64,000 bases of DNA, from the NCBI GenBank assembly GCA_027886185.1, contig WOAB01000506.1, positions 4,278,001-4,342,000 of the forward strand, written 5' to 3'. This DNA comes from Rheum nobile. Taxonomy: Eukaryota; Streptophyta; Magnoliopsida; Caryophyllales; Polygonaceae. Below are positions 42,278-53,670 of the stretch, piece after piece. The notes beneath the pieces were generated by a model that was given only the letters and a program-made list of their open reading frames with translations, did no database searches and had not been told where the DNA came from. Numbering within the stretch: the stretch's first letter is position 1; every line of letters begins with the position of its first letter. Both the position numbers and the translations under genes were made by a program.

Positions 42278-44851
42278 TCTTTCCATTGGGGTGATAACTT
42301 TCCGTCGGTTGGATCTCTGGTGTTTTGGAATGTTTTCCTTAGGACCTAGTCTCCTAACTTGAAAACTTTAGCTCAGACGTTCTTGTTGTAGCTCCGGGCG
42401 ACATGTTGTTGGTATTGGACCATTCAGATTCTGGCTTTCTCTCTGGTCTCATTGACGGTGTCGAGATTGTGAGCTAACTCGACGTCGTTTTGCTATGGGG
42501 TTTGGAGTCCTCATCTGGCAGTTGGGATGAGTAGCTCGGTGGGGATGACTGCCTCGCTTCCATATACTAATGAGAAAGGGCTTTGCCCTGTTGCATTTGT
42601 TGGCGGCGTCCTGTCGGACCATAGTATCAAAGGGAGCTCGTCGGCCCATTTGCCTTTTGCCCCTGTGAGGCATTTTTTTAGATTGTTGATGATGATTTTA
42701 TTGCTGGACTCTGCTTGACCATTGGATTGTGGGTATCTTGGTGTGGACGTGACTAGTGTGATGTTCCATTGTTAACATAATGATCGCGTCTTGCTACCGA
42801 TGAATTGCGAGTCATTGTCGCATACGATTTCTGAAGGGATGCCAAATCTGCATAGAATGTTACGTTTTATGAATGAGATGACACGTTTTTATTTTACCTC
42901 TCGATATGCTTCAGCCTCTATCCATTTAGAAAAATAGTCGGTCATGGCTAGGAAGAAGACGCGTTGTCCTGACGCTGGTGGCAGTTTTCCGACGATGTCC
43001 ATCCCCCATCGCATGAAGGGCTAGGGAGCTAGAGTCAGATGGAGCATCTCGGATGGCTGATGTGTGACAGGTGCGTATCGTTGGCAGGCGTCGCACTTTC
43101 TGACATAATTTGTTGCATCCTTGTTCATTGTGGGCCAATAATAACCTGTCCTGAGAGCTTTGCCGGATAGGCTACATCCTCTAGTGTGATTTCCGCATTC
43201 TCCGTTGTGTAGGGATCGTAAGACGCGTCGTACCTCAGTTGTTTTGAGGCAGCGTAGGTATAGGATTGTAACAGATCGTTTGAGTCTTGTACCTTGAGTC
43301 TTTTAGCTTCTGCTTTGTCTGTTGTGAGTGTTCCATCCTCGAGCCACTTGATGTAGGGAGTGGTCCAATCATCTTGGTCGCCCACCAAATCTTCTTCTGT
43401 GTGGTCGCCTACCTCTGCTGAGACGATTTCTTCTAGGGGTAATTCGTCCATTGTCCGAATATCATCTGGATTGGGTGTTTTGAAGATTTTGGGGATGGCC
43501 GATGTGGTGATATATGCTAATGGAATGTTGTGGAAGTCGTTGGGATGCAAGACGGAGCCAAGATTTGCTAGGGCGTCGGCTTGTGTGTTGAGGTCGCGTG
43601 GGACTTGTCGGATAGTGAAGTTCTGGAATTTGCTTGCCAATTTTTTGAGGATATCTAGATATGCCATCATTCTGTCGTCTATGGCAGCGTACGAACCTTG
43701 TACTTGGTTAACGATTAGGAGAGAGTTGCATATTACCTCTATGCTTAGAATTGCGAGATCGTGTGTGAGTTTTAATCCAAATACGAGGGCTTCATATTCT
43801 GCTTCATTATTGGTCGCGTCCCACTCGCATTTCACAGCTTGGGCTATATGGTCCCCTTGTGGCGATTTTAGCATGACGCCTAGGCCGACTCCTCTTATGT
43901 TTGATGCTCCGTCTGTATGGAGTTGCCATGTGCCCCTGTCTTCTTCGACTTTTAGCTGTTCGACCTCCTTCGTGGCTTCTTGTTCCAGTGTCGGGCTGAA
44001 ATCGGCCATAAAGTCGGCTAAAGCTTGAGATTTGATCGTTGTCCTTGGTTCGTACCCGATGTCGAATCCGCTAAGGTGTATGGCCCATTTAGCCATTCGT
44101 CTTGTAAATTCTGGTTTCCTCATGGCTGCTTTCATGGGATGGTTAGTTCTCACAATAATAGCATGTGATTCCAAAATAAGGTTGTAACTTATTTGAGGCC
44201 ATAACCAGTGCCAAGACTAATTTTGCAAGTGATGTGTACCTGGTTTCGGCGGGAAGTAAGGAAAGACTTACATAGTAGACCGGTGATTGTTTACCATCTT
44301 CCTCCCTTGTTAGGACTGCGCTGAGGGTTGATTATGATACAGCCATATATAGTGGTAATGGCTCGTCGTCTTTTGGTTTAGCCAGTAGGAGTGGGCTTGC
44401 CAGATATGTCTTTAGATCCTGGAAGGCTTGTTCGTGTGCGGCTGTCCAGTCGAATGATTTGTTCTTTTTCAAGGCTTTGTAGAAGAGCTTGCACTTATCC
44501 GAGGACTTGGATATGAATCTATTTAATGCCGTTATCCGTCCTGTTAGTTTCTGGACGTCCTTGACGCATCGAGGGGATCTAAGGTTGACGATGGCCTTGA
44601 TCTGGTCGGGACTGGCTTCGATCCCTCTTTAAGTGACCATGTATTCCACAACTTTTCCTGAAGACACTCCGAAAGAGCATTTAGTCGGGTTTAATTTCAT
44701 GTTATATCTTTTCAATACCTCGAAAGCTTCCTTCAAGTGTTCGATGTGGTCCCCTACCGCTTTGGACTTGACGAGTATGTCGTCAATATAAACTTCCATG
44801 GTATCTCCGATCTGATCTTTGAACATTTTGTTTACCAATCTTTGATATGTG
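42278..44851 (-). pseudogene. pol: pol of element D, RT (part) to integrase
   Basis: From the Sirevirus junction leftward: RT tail with YIDDILVKS (about 44785-44797), RT-linked RNase H, aRNase H (HTDGAS, NNEAEYEAL, ADALANLGS; open at 43125-44174) and integrase (DACQR-type finger, GMDIVG, CDNDSQF-like, PQSNGQAESS). A stop near 44629 ends the RT block and several others follow. Integrase is in fragments and ends at the Athila-like insertion. Near 43285 a block present in C (about 45 bp) is missing. The frame is not functional. Confidence 0.85.
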
Positions 44852-45987
44852 TGTTAGGAAACGGAACTCTGGAACTTCGGTTCCCCTGAGAGTTCTTTTC
44901 CTCAGTTTCTCTACTTCTGAAGATGACAAATATTATGATACTAATGTTTTATCTCAAAGATGTGTTTTAAGGAACCACGGGAATATACCGAAGGCAGGAA
45001 AGCCAAACAGAACAAGGGAACCAAAGGAACAAGACAGCTGAAGGAATCCAGAGGAACCCAGGTGTGCCCAGAAATGGAGCTTGCGACATTGCAATTCCCG
45101 AGAAATCTGGGAACACACAACCTCGGACAAAAGGTGTCGAAAACGACTTGTCCGAAGCTTCCAAAAGTCTGCCAAGGTCCAAGAGCTAAAGAACAAGATG
45201 CCTAGAGAACCTCTACCTCGGACAGAGACGATGAAAGCGACAGCACATGAAGACGTCGTTGTCCAGCAGACGGTTCCCAAGCGGCCAGCTTACTCAACCT
45301 CGGACGAAAGCGTTTTGACAACGACACCACAAGGCTCGTCTGAGGTAGTTGACCAACCAAGAGAGATTCTGAGCTGCCTAGGTTGTTTGCACATGCCAAG
45401 AAAAACGTGGATCAAGGAGAACCACCAATCCTAGGGCAAGCTCAATCCGTGGGAACCAAGAGAGGATCGAGCTGCGAAGAATCCTCTATAAAAGGAAGAC
45501 TAACCCAAGGGTTATCTTTATGCACAAAAACAAGAACTCACACTCATTAGAAAATATCTAGTGTGAACCTCCAAATAAAGATAATCAAAGCAAACCGAGA
45601 TCAAGAGGAACCAGTCAAGGAAGAAGAGCTGAGTGCTAAGTTCCTGTGACTGTAAGTGATAGTTCCTAGGTGCGAAAGTCTGTTTCTTGGATTAATTATT
45701 GATTGTGTTAAGTTATCTAGGATTGTCTAACTGTGTGTGAGGCAAAGGAACTGTGTGTTCGTTCCTAGGATAAGCTGTAACCAAAAGAGATAAGAAATCA
45801 AGAAGTAGACTTTGAAATCCTTTTGAAAGAAAGGTAGTGGTTTTTATCCTGGATTGCTAGTTGGCAATCAAAGGTTTCCACTATAAGGAACTTGTCTTTT
45901 GCTTGATTGTTTATTTCTGCTGTGAAAGGAACTGAGAATCGTTATTCTGAGTTCCTTAAGTTTTTATCTAACAATCACGATCCTACA
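44852..45987 (+). repeat. 5' LTR of the Sirevirus (1136 bp)
   Basis: TGTTAGGAAACGG start, GATCCTACA end. The probable promoter is CTATAAAAGG at about 45485, with transcription expected about 30 bp downstream. The CTCGGACAAAAGGTGTCG / TTGTCCGAAG region near 45120-45160 is an imperfect inverted repeat in U3. Confidence 0.92.
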
Positions 45988-45989
45988 AT

Positions 45990-46000
45990 TGGTATCAGAG
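45990..46000 (+). promoter_or_regulatory. primer-binding site of the Sirevirus (initiator tRNA-Met)
   Basis: TGGTATCAGAG two bases after the 5' LTR is the standard plant copia site complementary to initiator methionine tRNA. The usual next base is C; here the sequence continues TAGG. Confidence 0.92.
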
Positions 46001-46037
46001 TAGGAAAAACTCTAGATCTTTGATAAGTTTGCAGATC

Positions 46038-47747
46038 ATGTCTCAACCAAGCAAGTTTGAGCTAGGAATTTCCACCAACAAGCCACACCTTCGCAAGAAA
46101 GGAGAAGAAACATGGTGGGAAAAGTGCATGGAAAGCCACATCAAGACCAACGACTACCAATGTTGGAGGATAGTCGAAAATGGAGATGGCCACGTCGATC
46201 TTACCATGAAGGAAGAAGACTGGAAACCAGAACATTATGTCATCATGGAGAAGAATGCCAAGGCAAGACAGTTCATCCTCAATGGATTGAACAGAGAGGA
46301 CATGGACAAAGTCATAGGCATCAAGACGGCCAAGGAGATGTGGAAAGCTCTCAAGGAGATGCATGAAGGAAGTGAGAAACTAAAGCAAAGCAGAAAGTTT
46401 GCTTTGGAAGGAGAATACCACACCTTCAAAATGATGGAAACTGAGACCATCTCAGAGTACTACTCTCGCTTCAACAGATTAATTGGAAAATTGACGGCGG
46501 CGGAAGTTGATCTTGATGAAGTCTCCAAGTCCTTGGTGATTATCAATGGACTCAACTCCAAGTTCACCCTTGTCAAGGGAATCATGAAGAACACTCCAGG
46601 CATCCAATCCCTTCCCTTGACCCAAGTCATAGGGAAACTGGAAGTTGAAGAAGGAGAGCACACTAAAGCCAATGCCGATAAGAAACTAGAGAAAGGAATC
46701 TCCCTCAAGATCTCCAAAGCCTTCTCTAGGCTCGAGATGGAGGAAGAGAACTCAGACCTTGAAGAAGAAGATGACGAACTAACAACCCTCTTCACAAAGA
46801 ACATCAAAAAAAAATTTGTGAAGGGAAGGTTCCAAAAGGGCAGTTCCTCTCACAATGGACCAAGAAGAGATCTCAAGGAAGTCTCCTGTTATGAGTGCAA
46901 GGAGAAGGGACACTACGCTAAGAACTGTCCCAACAAAGAAGAGTCCAAGGAAGAGGAAAGACCTCAAAGAAAGAAGGCTCTCGTAGCATCATGGGGAGAA
47001 GACTCAGATGAGGAACTGGATCTGAGTGGCTTCTCTGGAGGGAGATGTCTCATGGCAAAAGGAGACTCAAGCGACTCAGAAGACCTTGAGGTAACTTCTG
47101 ACGATCTCTTAAAATCCCTAGTTGATTGTGATAAGAAACAACTTCTTAAGATCATAAAGAAACTAGGAAAGGAAACCAGTTCCCTTCAACAGAAACTAGA
47201 TGACTGTGAAGATGAAATTGCTTGCTTGACTGTTGAGAATTCTGTTTGGAGTAAGAAACTTGATAAAACTGAGAAAGACCTAGCTGAAACTCACTCCAAA
47301 CTCATTGATATTAGAAATGTGCATGCTAGTCACCTTAAAATTTGCAAATCTTGTAATGAAACTAGCATAGACTCTGTCAAAGTTCCCTTGCATGCTAACC
47401 CACCTGGAAATGACATGCTTCAATCCATAATTGATAGGTTAGACATTCTCACTGATTCCATTAATGAAAAAACGATAAATCAAATTGTTTTTGTGAGACA
47501 ACGACATGGAATAGGATATGTCAATAATAAAGGGAACAATGATGCTGAAGAAGAAAAGGCTAGGCGAGAACTTGTTGAGATGAATGAGAACCTCAGTATT
47601 GCTCTGGCCACTTCTCGTGATAGGAATCAATTCCTATTAGAGAAGATCATGGTCCTTGAGAACAAGGCTGAGGTTGCCAAACATCTCAATGAAGGTTCTC
47701 AAAGTCCTAAGAAGGAACCAAAGGGAAAAAGAAAAGATGATTCCTGA
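46038..47747 (+). CDS. gag: Sirevirus Gag (569 aa)
   Basis: Start chosen at ATG 46038 (MSQPSKFELG), the first ATG after the primer-binding site; the frame is open 18 bp further upstream. Residues about 20-220 are a copia Gag core (WWEKCMESHI, MWKALKEMHEGSEKL, YYSRFNRLIGKLT). A CCHC knuckle CYECKEKGHYAKNC stands at residues 284-297. An acidic region and a long coiled coil follow (about 355-430), and another near the C terminus. Gag packages the RNA and forms particles in the cytoplasm. It ends with TGA at 47745-47747, while a second CCHC knuckle lies just downstream in the +1 frame, so in an undamaged element Gag would run on into pol. Confidence 0.88.
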   Translation: MSQPSKFELGISTNKPHLRKKGEETWWEKCMESHIKTNDYQCWRIVENGDGHVDLTMKEEDWKPEHYVIMEKNAKARQFILNGLNREDMDKVIGIKTAKEMWKALKEMHEGSEKLKQSRKFALEGEYHTFKMMETETISEYYSRFNRLIGKLTAAEVDLDEVSKSLVIINGLNSKFTLVKGIMKNTPGIQSLPLTQVIGKLEVEEGEHTKANADKKLEKGISLKISKAFSRLEMEEENSDLEEEDDELTTLFTKNIKKKFVKGRFQKGSSSHNGPRRDLKEVSCYECKEKGHYAKNCPNKEESKEEERPQRKKALVASWGEDSDEELDLSGFSGGRCLMAKGDSSDSEDLEVTSDDLLKSLVDCDKKQLLKIIKKLGKETSSLQQKLDDCEDEIACLTVENSVWSKKLDKTEKDLAETHSKLIDIRNVHASHLKICKSCNETSIDSVKVPLHANPPGNDMLQSIIDRLDILTDSINEKTINQIVFVRQRHGIGYVNNKGNNDAEEEKARRELVEMNENLSIALATSRDRNQFLLEKIMVLENKAEVAKHLNEGSQSPKKEPKGKRKDDS

Positions 47748-47748
47748 A

Positions 47749-48075
47749 AACCAATGGTTCACCAATTCCTTTGCTCACAAAAAATATATTGACATGGCCC
47801 ATAGCAAGGTTAGAAACAATGTTGATTTTAACAAAAGGAAAACTGAAAAACCTTTTAGGCCAGGAAAAGAAAAATATGGACATGTTGTTTACAATCGTTT
47901 GTGTACCTACTGTGGTAAGAATGGTCATTACAACACTGATTGTGCTAAGAAAAGGAACTTTGAAAAGGAGAAAAGTACTCATTACCATGAAAGGAACCAG
48001 TTCCCTGGTTATTCACAGACTCGGAATGCTAATCCCCCCAGTAAAGCCAAGCTTCGCTGGGTTCAGAAATCTTAG
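47749..48075 (+). pseudogene. gag-pol linker with second zinc knuckle, +1 frame
   Basis: The pol-frame sequence continues directly from the end of gag but one frame on (ENQWFTNSFAHKKYIDMAHS). It contains a second CCHC knuckle, CTYCGKNGHYNTDC, and ends at an in-frame TAG at 48073-48075, ten bases before the first possible protease start. The join from gag needs a +1 shift near the A-rich run at 47727-47741; a classical -1 slip would hit TGA at once. Either the copy has two mutations or the element uses unusual recoding. Mutation is the simpler reading. Confidence 0.65.
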
Positions 48076-48084
48076 TTCCCTTGT

Positions 48085-51000
48085 GTGCAGAAAGAAGAGA
48101 GGCAACCCCAACTATGGTACATTGACAGTGGTTGCTCATGCTATATGACCGAAAGAAGAAACCAAATGACCTCTCTTCAACTTCTCCAAGGAGGGAACAT
48201 ATCCTTTGGAGACAAAAGCAAAGGGAAAATCTATGGAATAGGAACTGTGAAACTCAACGATCACATTCAGGTAAACAAAGTTCACCTTATTGATAGTCTT
48301 GGTTTTGATCTAATAAGTGTGTCACAGCTGTGTGATCAAGGAGACAATGAAGTCAGATTTAGATCAAACGAATGCTCAGTTCTTGACTCCTCGGGACAAA
48401 TCATCCTAAAAGGAAAGAGATTCAACAATGTTTACATTGTTGATCCATCCTTCGTCCCCAAGGAGAAACTGTGTCTCTCAACCGTGAATGACCAAGCTGA
48501 GTTGTGGCACCAATGCCTCGGTCATGCTAGCACCAAGCTGATTAAAAAGCTACACTCAAAGGAACTAGTCAGAGGATTGCCAAAGCTGAGTGGTACATCT
48601 AAGGAACCATGCTCTGACTGTGTAAAAGGAAAACAGGCTCGTAGTTTCTTCAAATCCAAAAACATGGTAAGCACCTCAAGGCCTCTTGAGCTCATCCACA
48701 TGGATCTTTGTGGACCCATAAGAGTTCAAAGCCTAGGAGGGAACAGATATATTTTTGTTATTGTCGATGACTTCTCTCGCTTTACTTGGACCATTTTCAT
48801 TAAATCTAAAAGTGAAGTCATTGATCGCTTTAAAGACCTGGTTCCCTTGTTAGAAAAATCCCTTGATTGTTCACTTAATGCTATTCGGTCTGACCATGGT
48901 ACCGAATTCGAAAATGGAGAATTTCTAACCTTTTGCATTGAGCATGGCATTGATCACAACTTCTCTGCACCATACACTCCTCAACAGAATGGAGTAGTGG
49001 AGAGAAATAATAGGACCTTGGAAGACATGGCTCGAACTATGTTGATCTCAAGTGGACTCTCCCAATCCTTTTGGGCTGAGGCGATCAACACAGCATGCTA
49101 CATCATCAATAGAGCCATGCTTCGCCCTATCACAGAGAAGACACCCTATGAACTCCTAAGAGGAAGAGTTCCCAACATTTCTCATCTAAGGGTGTTCGGA
49201 TGCAAGTGCTTTGTGCACAACAATGGGAAGGACAATCTTGGCAAGTTCGACCCAAGAAGTGATGAAGGAATCTTCATTGGATATGCCTCAGGCAGCAAGG
49301 CATACAAGGTCTTCAACAAAAGGACTAAAAAGGTAGAAGAAAGTGTTCATGTTATTTTTAATAAAAAATCACTCGGAAAGATTGTGCAGAACACCACCAG
49401 TTCCTTTGAAGATCCATTTCCCAAGTCATCCCAAGAAGATCCAGATGAAGATGTCACTCCTCCCAGTTCCTTCCATGCTGAACGGAACCCTCCAATGGCT
49501 CCTCCACCAGTTCCCATGGATAATGAACAACAATCCATTTCTGGGAACCATGAGCATGACGACAACATCTGTGGAGACCTCAATGATTCATCTTCCCACA
49601 TGTTCTTCAATGGAGAAGGTGACCCCAACCAGGAAGCTGAATGCTCAACCAAGAATGTCTCCACATCAAATACTTTGGCTTCCAACAGAGAAAGAAGAGT
49701 CGTCAAGCCTCCAGTCAGGTACGAACATCTAACTTTCTTTGCCTTTAATGCCTTTTTGTCTATTGTGGAACCAAAGAACATAGATGAGGCACTGAAGGAT
49801 GCGGACTGGATCCAAGCCATGCAAGAGGAGCTTCATCAATTTGAAAGGAACAAAGTCTGGCATCTGGTTCCTTGCCCCAAGGATAAGCACATCATAGGAA
49901 CCATATGGGTTTTCAGAAACAAGCTAGATGATACAGGAGCTGTGATAAGGAACAAAGCAAGACTTGTGGCTCAAGGATACAATCAACAAGAAGGAATTGA
50001 CTATGATGAAACCTATGCTTTAGTGGCAAGGATCGAAGCAATAAGGTTGTTGATTGCCTTCGCATCTCACAAAGGGTTCAAGTTGTTCCAAATGGATGTG
50101 AAGACAGCCTTCCTCAATGGAATTCTTCAAGAAGAAGTCTATGTCAAGCAACCTCCTGGTTTCGAAGACGACGATCATCCAGATCATGTCTACTTTCTAG
50201 ACAAGGCACTCTATGGCCTCAAGCAAGCTCCCAGAGCTTGGTATGATCGTCTTGCCCAGTTCCTACTCTCAAATGGCTACAGGCGTGGAGTTATTGATAA
50301 GACTCTCTTCATCCTAGAAGAAGAAGGTAACATCTTAGTGGTTCAAATTTATGTTGATGATATCATTTTTTGTTCCACTAACCTGTCCCTTGTAGACAAG
50401 TTCAAAGACTTGATGAGCAGTGAATTTGAAATGAGTTTAATTGGGGAACTCACATTCTTCCTCGGATTACAAATCACTCAAAAGGAAGATGGTATTCAAA
50501 TCCACCAACAGAAGTATGTCAGGGTGAAGAAGTTCAAAATGGATTCATGCAAGCCTCTCTCCACTCCCATATCCACCATTGCCCATCTGGATAAGGACCA
50601 CTCGAGTCCTCTAGTGGAGGAGAAGCTCTATAGAGGTATGATAGGCTCACTCATGTACCTAACCGCTAGTCGACCAGACATTGTCTTTGTTGTTGGCTTG
50701 TGTGCTAGGTTCCAATCTTGTCCGAGAGAAACCCACTTGGCTGCTGTAAAGAGAATACTTCGATATCTCAAGGGAACTGACGATCTCTGCATTTGGTACC
50801 CCAAAGAATGTCCCTTTGAGCTCATGGGTTTCACTGATGCTGATTATGCTGGATATTTTGTGGATAGAAAGAGCACTTTTGGAATGGCACAGTTCCTAGG
50901 CCCTTGCCTTGTGTCATGGGGATCAAAGAAACAAGTTTCAGTCTCCCTCTCCACCACAGAATCCGAGTACATTGCAGCTGCCTCTTGTTGTTCCCAACTT

Positions 51001-51291
51001 CTCTGGCTAAAGCAACAACTCGCGGACTTTGGTATGTCTTATGGCCCTCTCACTATCCTTTGTGACAACACTAGTGCTATAAACATTTCTAAGAATCCTG
51101 TGCATCATACTAGGACCAAGCATATTGACATTAGATATCATTTTCTTAGAGATCATGTTGAGAAGGGAAACATCATTATGAAATTTTGTAGAACTGAAGA
51201 TCAAATTGCAGATATATTCACCAAGGCATTGAATAGAGTTCCTTTTGAGAACCTCAGATTGGAACTAGGAATGATTCCTATTATTCAGTAG
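48085..51291 (+). CDS. pol: Sirevirus Pol: protease, integrase, RT, RNase H (about 1068 aa)
   Basis: One open frame. The protease motif is WYIDSGCS (Asp about residue 14). The integrase finger has H142, H147, C176 and C179, and the catalytic triad is D207, D270 and E306 with 35 residues between the last two. The RT shows FQMDVKTAFLNG and YVDD at 756-759. RNase H shows TDADYAG (D918) and STTESEYIAA. The order PR-IN-RT-RH is that of Ty1/copia. The frame opens at GTG 48085 with no nearby ATG, so it must be translated as a fusion with gag; the TAG at 48073 blocks this in the present copy. All catalytic residues checked are kept. Confidence 0.9.
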   Translation: MQKEERQPQLWYIDSGCSCYMTERRNQMTSLQLLQGGNISFGDKSKGKIYGIGTVKLNDHIQVNKVHLIDSLGFDLISVSQLCDQGDNEVRFRSNECSVLDSSGQIILKGKRFNNVYIVDPSFVPKEKLCLSTVNDQAELWHQCLGHASTKLIKKLHSKELVRGLPKLSGTSKEPCSDCVKGKQARSFFKSKNMVSTSRPLELIHMDLCGPIRVQSLGGNRYIFVIVDDFSRFTWTIFIKSKSEVIDRFKDLVPLLEKSLDCSLNAIRSDHGTEFENGEFLTFCIEHGIDHNFSAPYTPQQNGVVERNNRTLEDMARTMLISSGLSQSFWAEAINTACYIINRAMLRPITEKTPYELLRGRVPNISHLRVFGCKCFVHNNGKDNLGKFDPRSDEGIFIGYASGSKAYKVFNKRTKKVEESVHVIFNKKSLGKIVQNTTSSFEDPFPKSSQEDPDEDVTPPSSFHAERNPPMAPPPVPMDNEQQSISGNHEHDDNICGDLNDSSSHMFFNGEGDPNQEAECSTKNVSTSNTLASNRERRVVKPPVRYEHLTFFAFNAFLSIVEPKNIDEALKDADWIQAMQEELHQFERNKVWHLVPCPKDKHIIGTIWVFRNKLDDTGAVIRNKARLVAQGYNQQEGIDYDETYALVARIEAIRLLIAFASHKGFKLFQMDVKTAFLNGILQEEVYVKQPPGFEDDDHPDHVYFLDKALYGLKQAPRAWYDRLAQFLLSNGYRRGVIDKTLFILEEEGNILVVQIYVDDIIFCSTNLSLVDKFKDLMSSEFEMSLIGELTFFLGLQITQKEDGIQIHQQKYVRVKKFKMDSCKPLSTPISTIAHLDKDHSSPLVEEKLYRGMIGSLMYLTASRPDIVFVVGLCARFQSCPRETHLAAVKRILRYLKGTDDLCIWYPKECPFELMGFTDADYAGYFVDRKSTFGMAQFLGPCLVSWGSKKQVSVSLSTTESEYIAAASCCSQLLWLKQQLADFGMSYGPLTILCDNTSAINISKNPVHHTRTKHIDIRYHFLRDHVEKGNIIMKFCRTEDQIADIFTKALNRVPFENLRLELGMIPIIQ

Positions 51292-52132
51292 TGACCTTAG
51301 TTTTGAGAATTCTTTCTGAGTTTCCCTGATTGACTAGTTTAAGATATTTAACTTATTGAGTCTTAATGTCCTTGTGTTATATCTTTTGCTACAAACCCTT
51401 CTTGTCATAATGGTTTCTTATAAAGGCTTAGATAAATTTTTCTGGTTCGTTTCCTTTTGATTATCATTATTTCTCAACTCCTCATTGTTCAAATTTCTTT
51501 GATGGCCCAAAAGTCACAATCTGATCATATTTCTAACCCAACATTACAAGCTGAAATGATGATTGTGTACTAAGACCTACCCTTGCCTCATTGCTCAATT
51601 TAATTCTCTATGATCCATCTCTAAACCTTCTCTGAGAATTATTGTGCAATGCGATAAATAGTCTATCCTAATTCCTTGTATGGGAATGTACTGTTTTTGG
51701 TTCCTTTGTCCCCACCTACACCAAAGGTTCCCATACATTCCTCTAGCTCGCTGAAAATGTCGCCAGAAAGAAACCAGAACATCGCGTCTCTCCAACGGCT
51801 CGCTTGGCTCTCCCAGACGCTATTTATGGCATATTGGCAGGGATAAGGCATGTCTCATCAGTGGCAGACCTCCCTCTTCTCGGAATGGGTCATATTTTGA
51901 ATTTAAATTAGCCGTTCCAAAAAGCTGTAACTCTCTTCAATGCTTCGGATTTGCCTTGATCTTCTCAACGGTTGGATTTGCTTCAACGGTCACCTCAGCT
52001 CTTGGCCATCCCAGATCTTCAACGCCCTTAAAGAGGTGCTCAGTTGCTCTGAGTTTATCACACAAGCTCTCCATCTCTCTGATCTTCTACCTCTCTTTCT
52101 CTTCTCACAGCAATCCTCTTAGCTCATCTCAA
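51292..52132 (+). other. spacer between Sirevirus pol and the extra ORF
   Basis: About 840 bp with no supported gene. Sireviruses commonly have such a spacer. It contains an inverted-repeat-like stretch around 51640-51790 and a pyrimidine-rich leader before the ATG at 52133. How the extra ORF is expressed (subgenomic or spliced RNA) is not visible. Confidence 0.5.
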
Positions 52133-53670
52133 ATGGCCAACCCTAACCCAATCGTTGTTATGGATGAAGAGGAAGCTGCTTTTCTTCAAGCATTTCGCGA
52201 AAAGAAGGCTAAAGCCTCCTCCTCCAAGCCTGTTTCTGCCTCCACTTCTTCAAAATCCCTCCCTAAAGAAAACCCCGTGGCGAAACCTGCAGAGAAACCA
52301 GAAGAGAAGCTTGAGAAACCACCAAAGGATAAGGAAAAGGTGGAAGAGGAACCAACCATGCCCAAAGAAGAGGAGCAAGCCATCACTTTGGCTTCAGAAT
52401 CAGTCACAAAATCAGTTTCTGAAGGCGGATCGCATGATTCCTCTCCGGATAAATCCTTTCAAGAGATCCTTAGCCCCGAGCCTTCCCCGATCAGCCTCAA
52501 ATCCAAAACTTCCAACCCAGGCCCCTCTGTCGCCACAAGAATGCAACAGAGGAAGAGAAGCTCCCAAGCCATTGTTCCCTATGAAACCAAATCCACAAAA
52601 GGGCCAAAACCACCACCCTCTCTGTCTCCTCTTCCTTCTCCAAAAGGAAGATCCTAAAACCTCTCATTATCGGCAGAGAATTCTGGACCCATGCGTTAGA
52701 AGAAGAGGATGAGGAACTCTATGGAGAAGCTTTGGATGAGTTCCACTCTCTGATGCAGTTCCAAGGGTGGGACGAGATAATGTGCGAGCCTTTCTCTGCT
52801 TCCGACGAGGTTGTCCGGATGTTTTACCAGTCCATGGAATTTGTACCCCAGAAGGAGAACTCTCCCTGTCACGACGCCATTCTCATATGGAAGGGAACCA
52901 GCTTTCCCCTGTCTGCCAATCTAATCGCGTCTGCTCTAGGGATTGAGTCGAGGTCTGGGTTTGGCATTCTGCCTCAGAAGAAGGGATGGCCTAAGGGAAA
53001 GGGCTTCAAGTCCAAAGGAGCAATCGTCAAGAAAATTTATGATGGCGCATCCCCCTCATCTTTGGAGACGAAGGATCTCTCCATCGCAAACCGGCTACTG
53101 CATTTTTGGATCACTCGCAACTTGGTTCCCAGGCAAGAGCACAGGAACGAAGTCCTCATCACCGACGCCATCTACATGGACAAAGTGCTCTCCGGCGTTC
53201 AGTTGGATCTTCCCCGTATTGTGCTGGCTCACATGCAATTCTGTGCATCCCATGACTCCCATGCTTTACCCTTCCCTCACATCATCAAAAGGCTACTCTC
53301 CAACCTTAATCAGTACCCAGAAGACTTCCCCGAGACTGCCCATAGCAAATGTCTTACAATGCACACAGTTCGGAAGCTAAAATCTAAGGAACAACAACCC
53401 AACCCTGCTGAAACAGAAGAAATCCCGCCTAAGGAAAAGGCGAGTTCCCAGGGCCGTTCTAGTTCCCACCCTCAGCAAACCCCCTCTTCAGACTCCTCTG
53501 CGATCCTCCTTGCGTTGGATCGTATTGAAAAAGCTATCTTGGAAGGCTCGACTGCCAACACGGTCGCCATCCATGATCAAGTAAGAGAGTTGGGGTGTAT
53601 CAGTTCTGCTGTCGAGAGTCTGGTGGACGTTCTGCAGAAAGATTGGCAAGGTGCAATCAGTGCTCATTAG
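52133..53670 (+). pseudogene. Sirevirus extra (env-like) ORF, one frameshift
   Basis: ATG 52133 (MANPNPIVVMDEEEAAFLQA) opens about 175 codons rich in Lys, Pro, Ser and Glu, ending at TAA 52655-52657. The protein clearly continues in the next frame from about 52645 (LKPLIIGREFWTHAL, then GWDEIMCEPFSASDEVVRMF) to 53670. One base change in length near 52640 separates the parts. The C-terminal part resembles the plant retroelement/transposon-like domain found in extra ORFs of LTR elements (LIASALGIES, ALPFPHIIKRLL) and ends in a helical tail. It lies in sense, unlike the Tat extra gene. The 'env-like' label is historical and does not imply an envelope. No clear signal peptide or transmembrane helix is seen. 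Confidence 0.75.
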
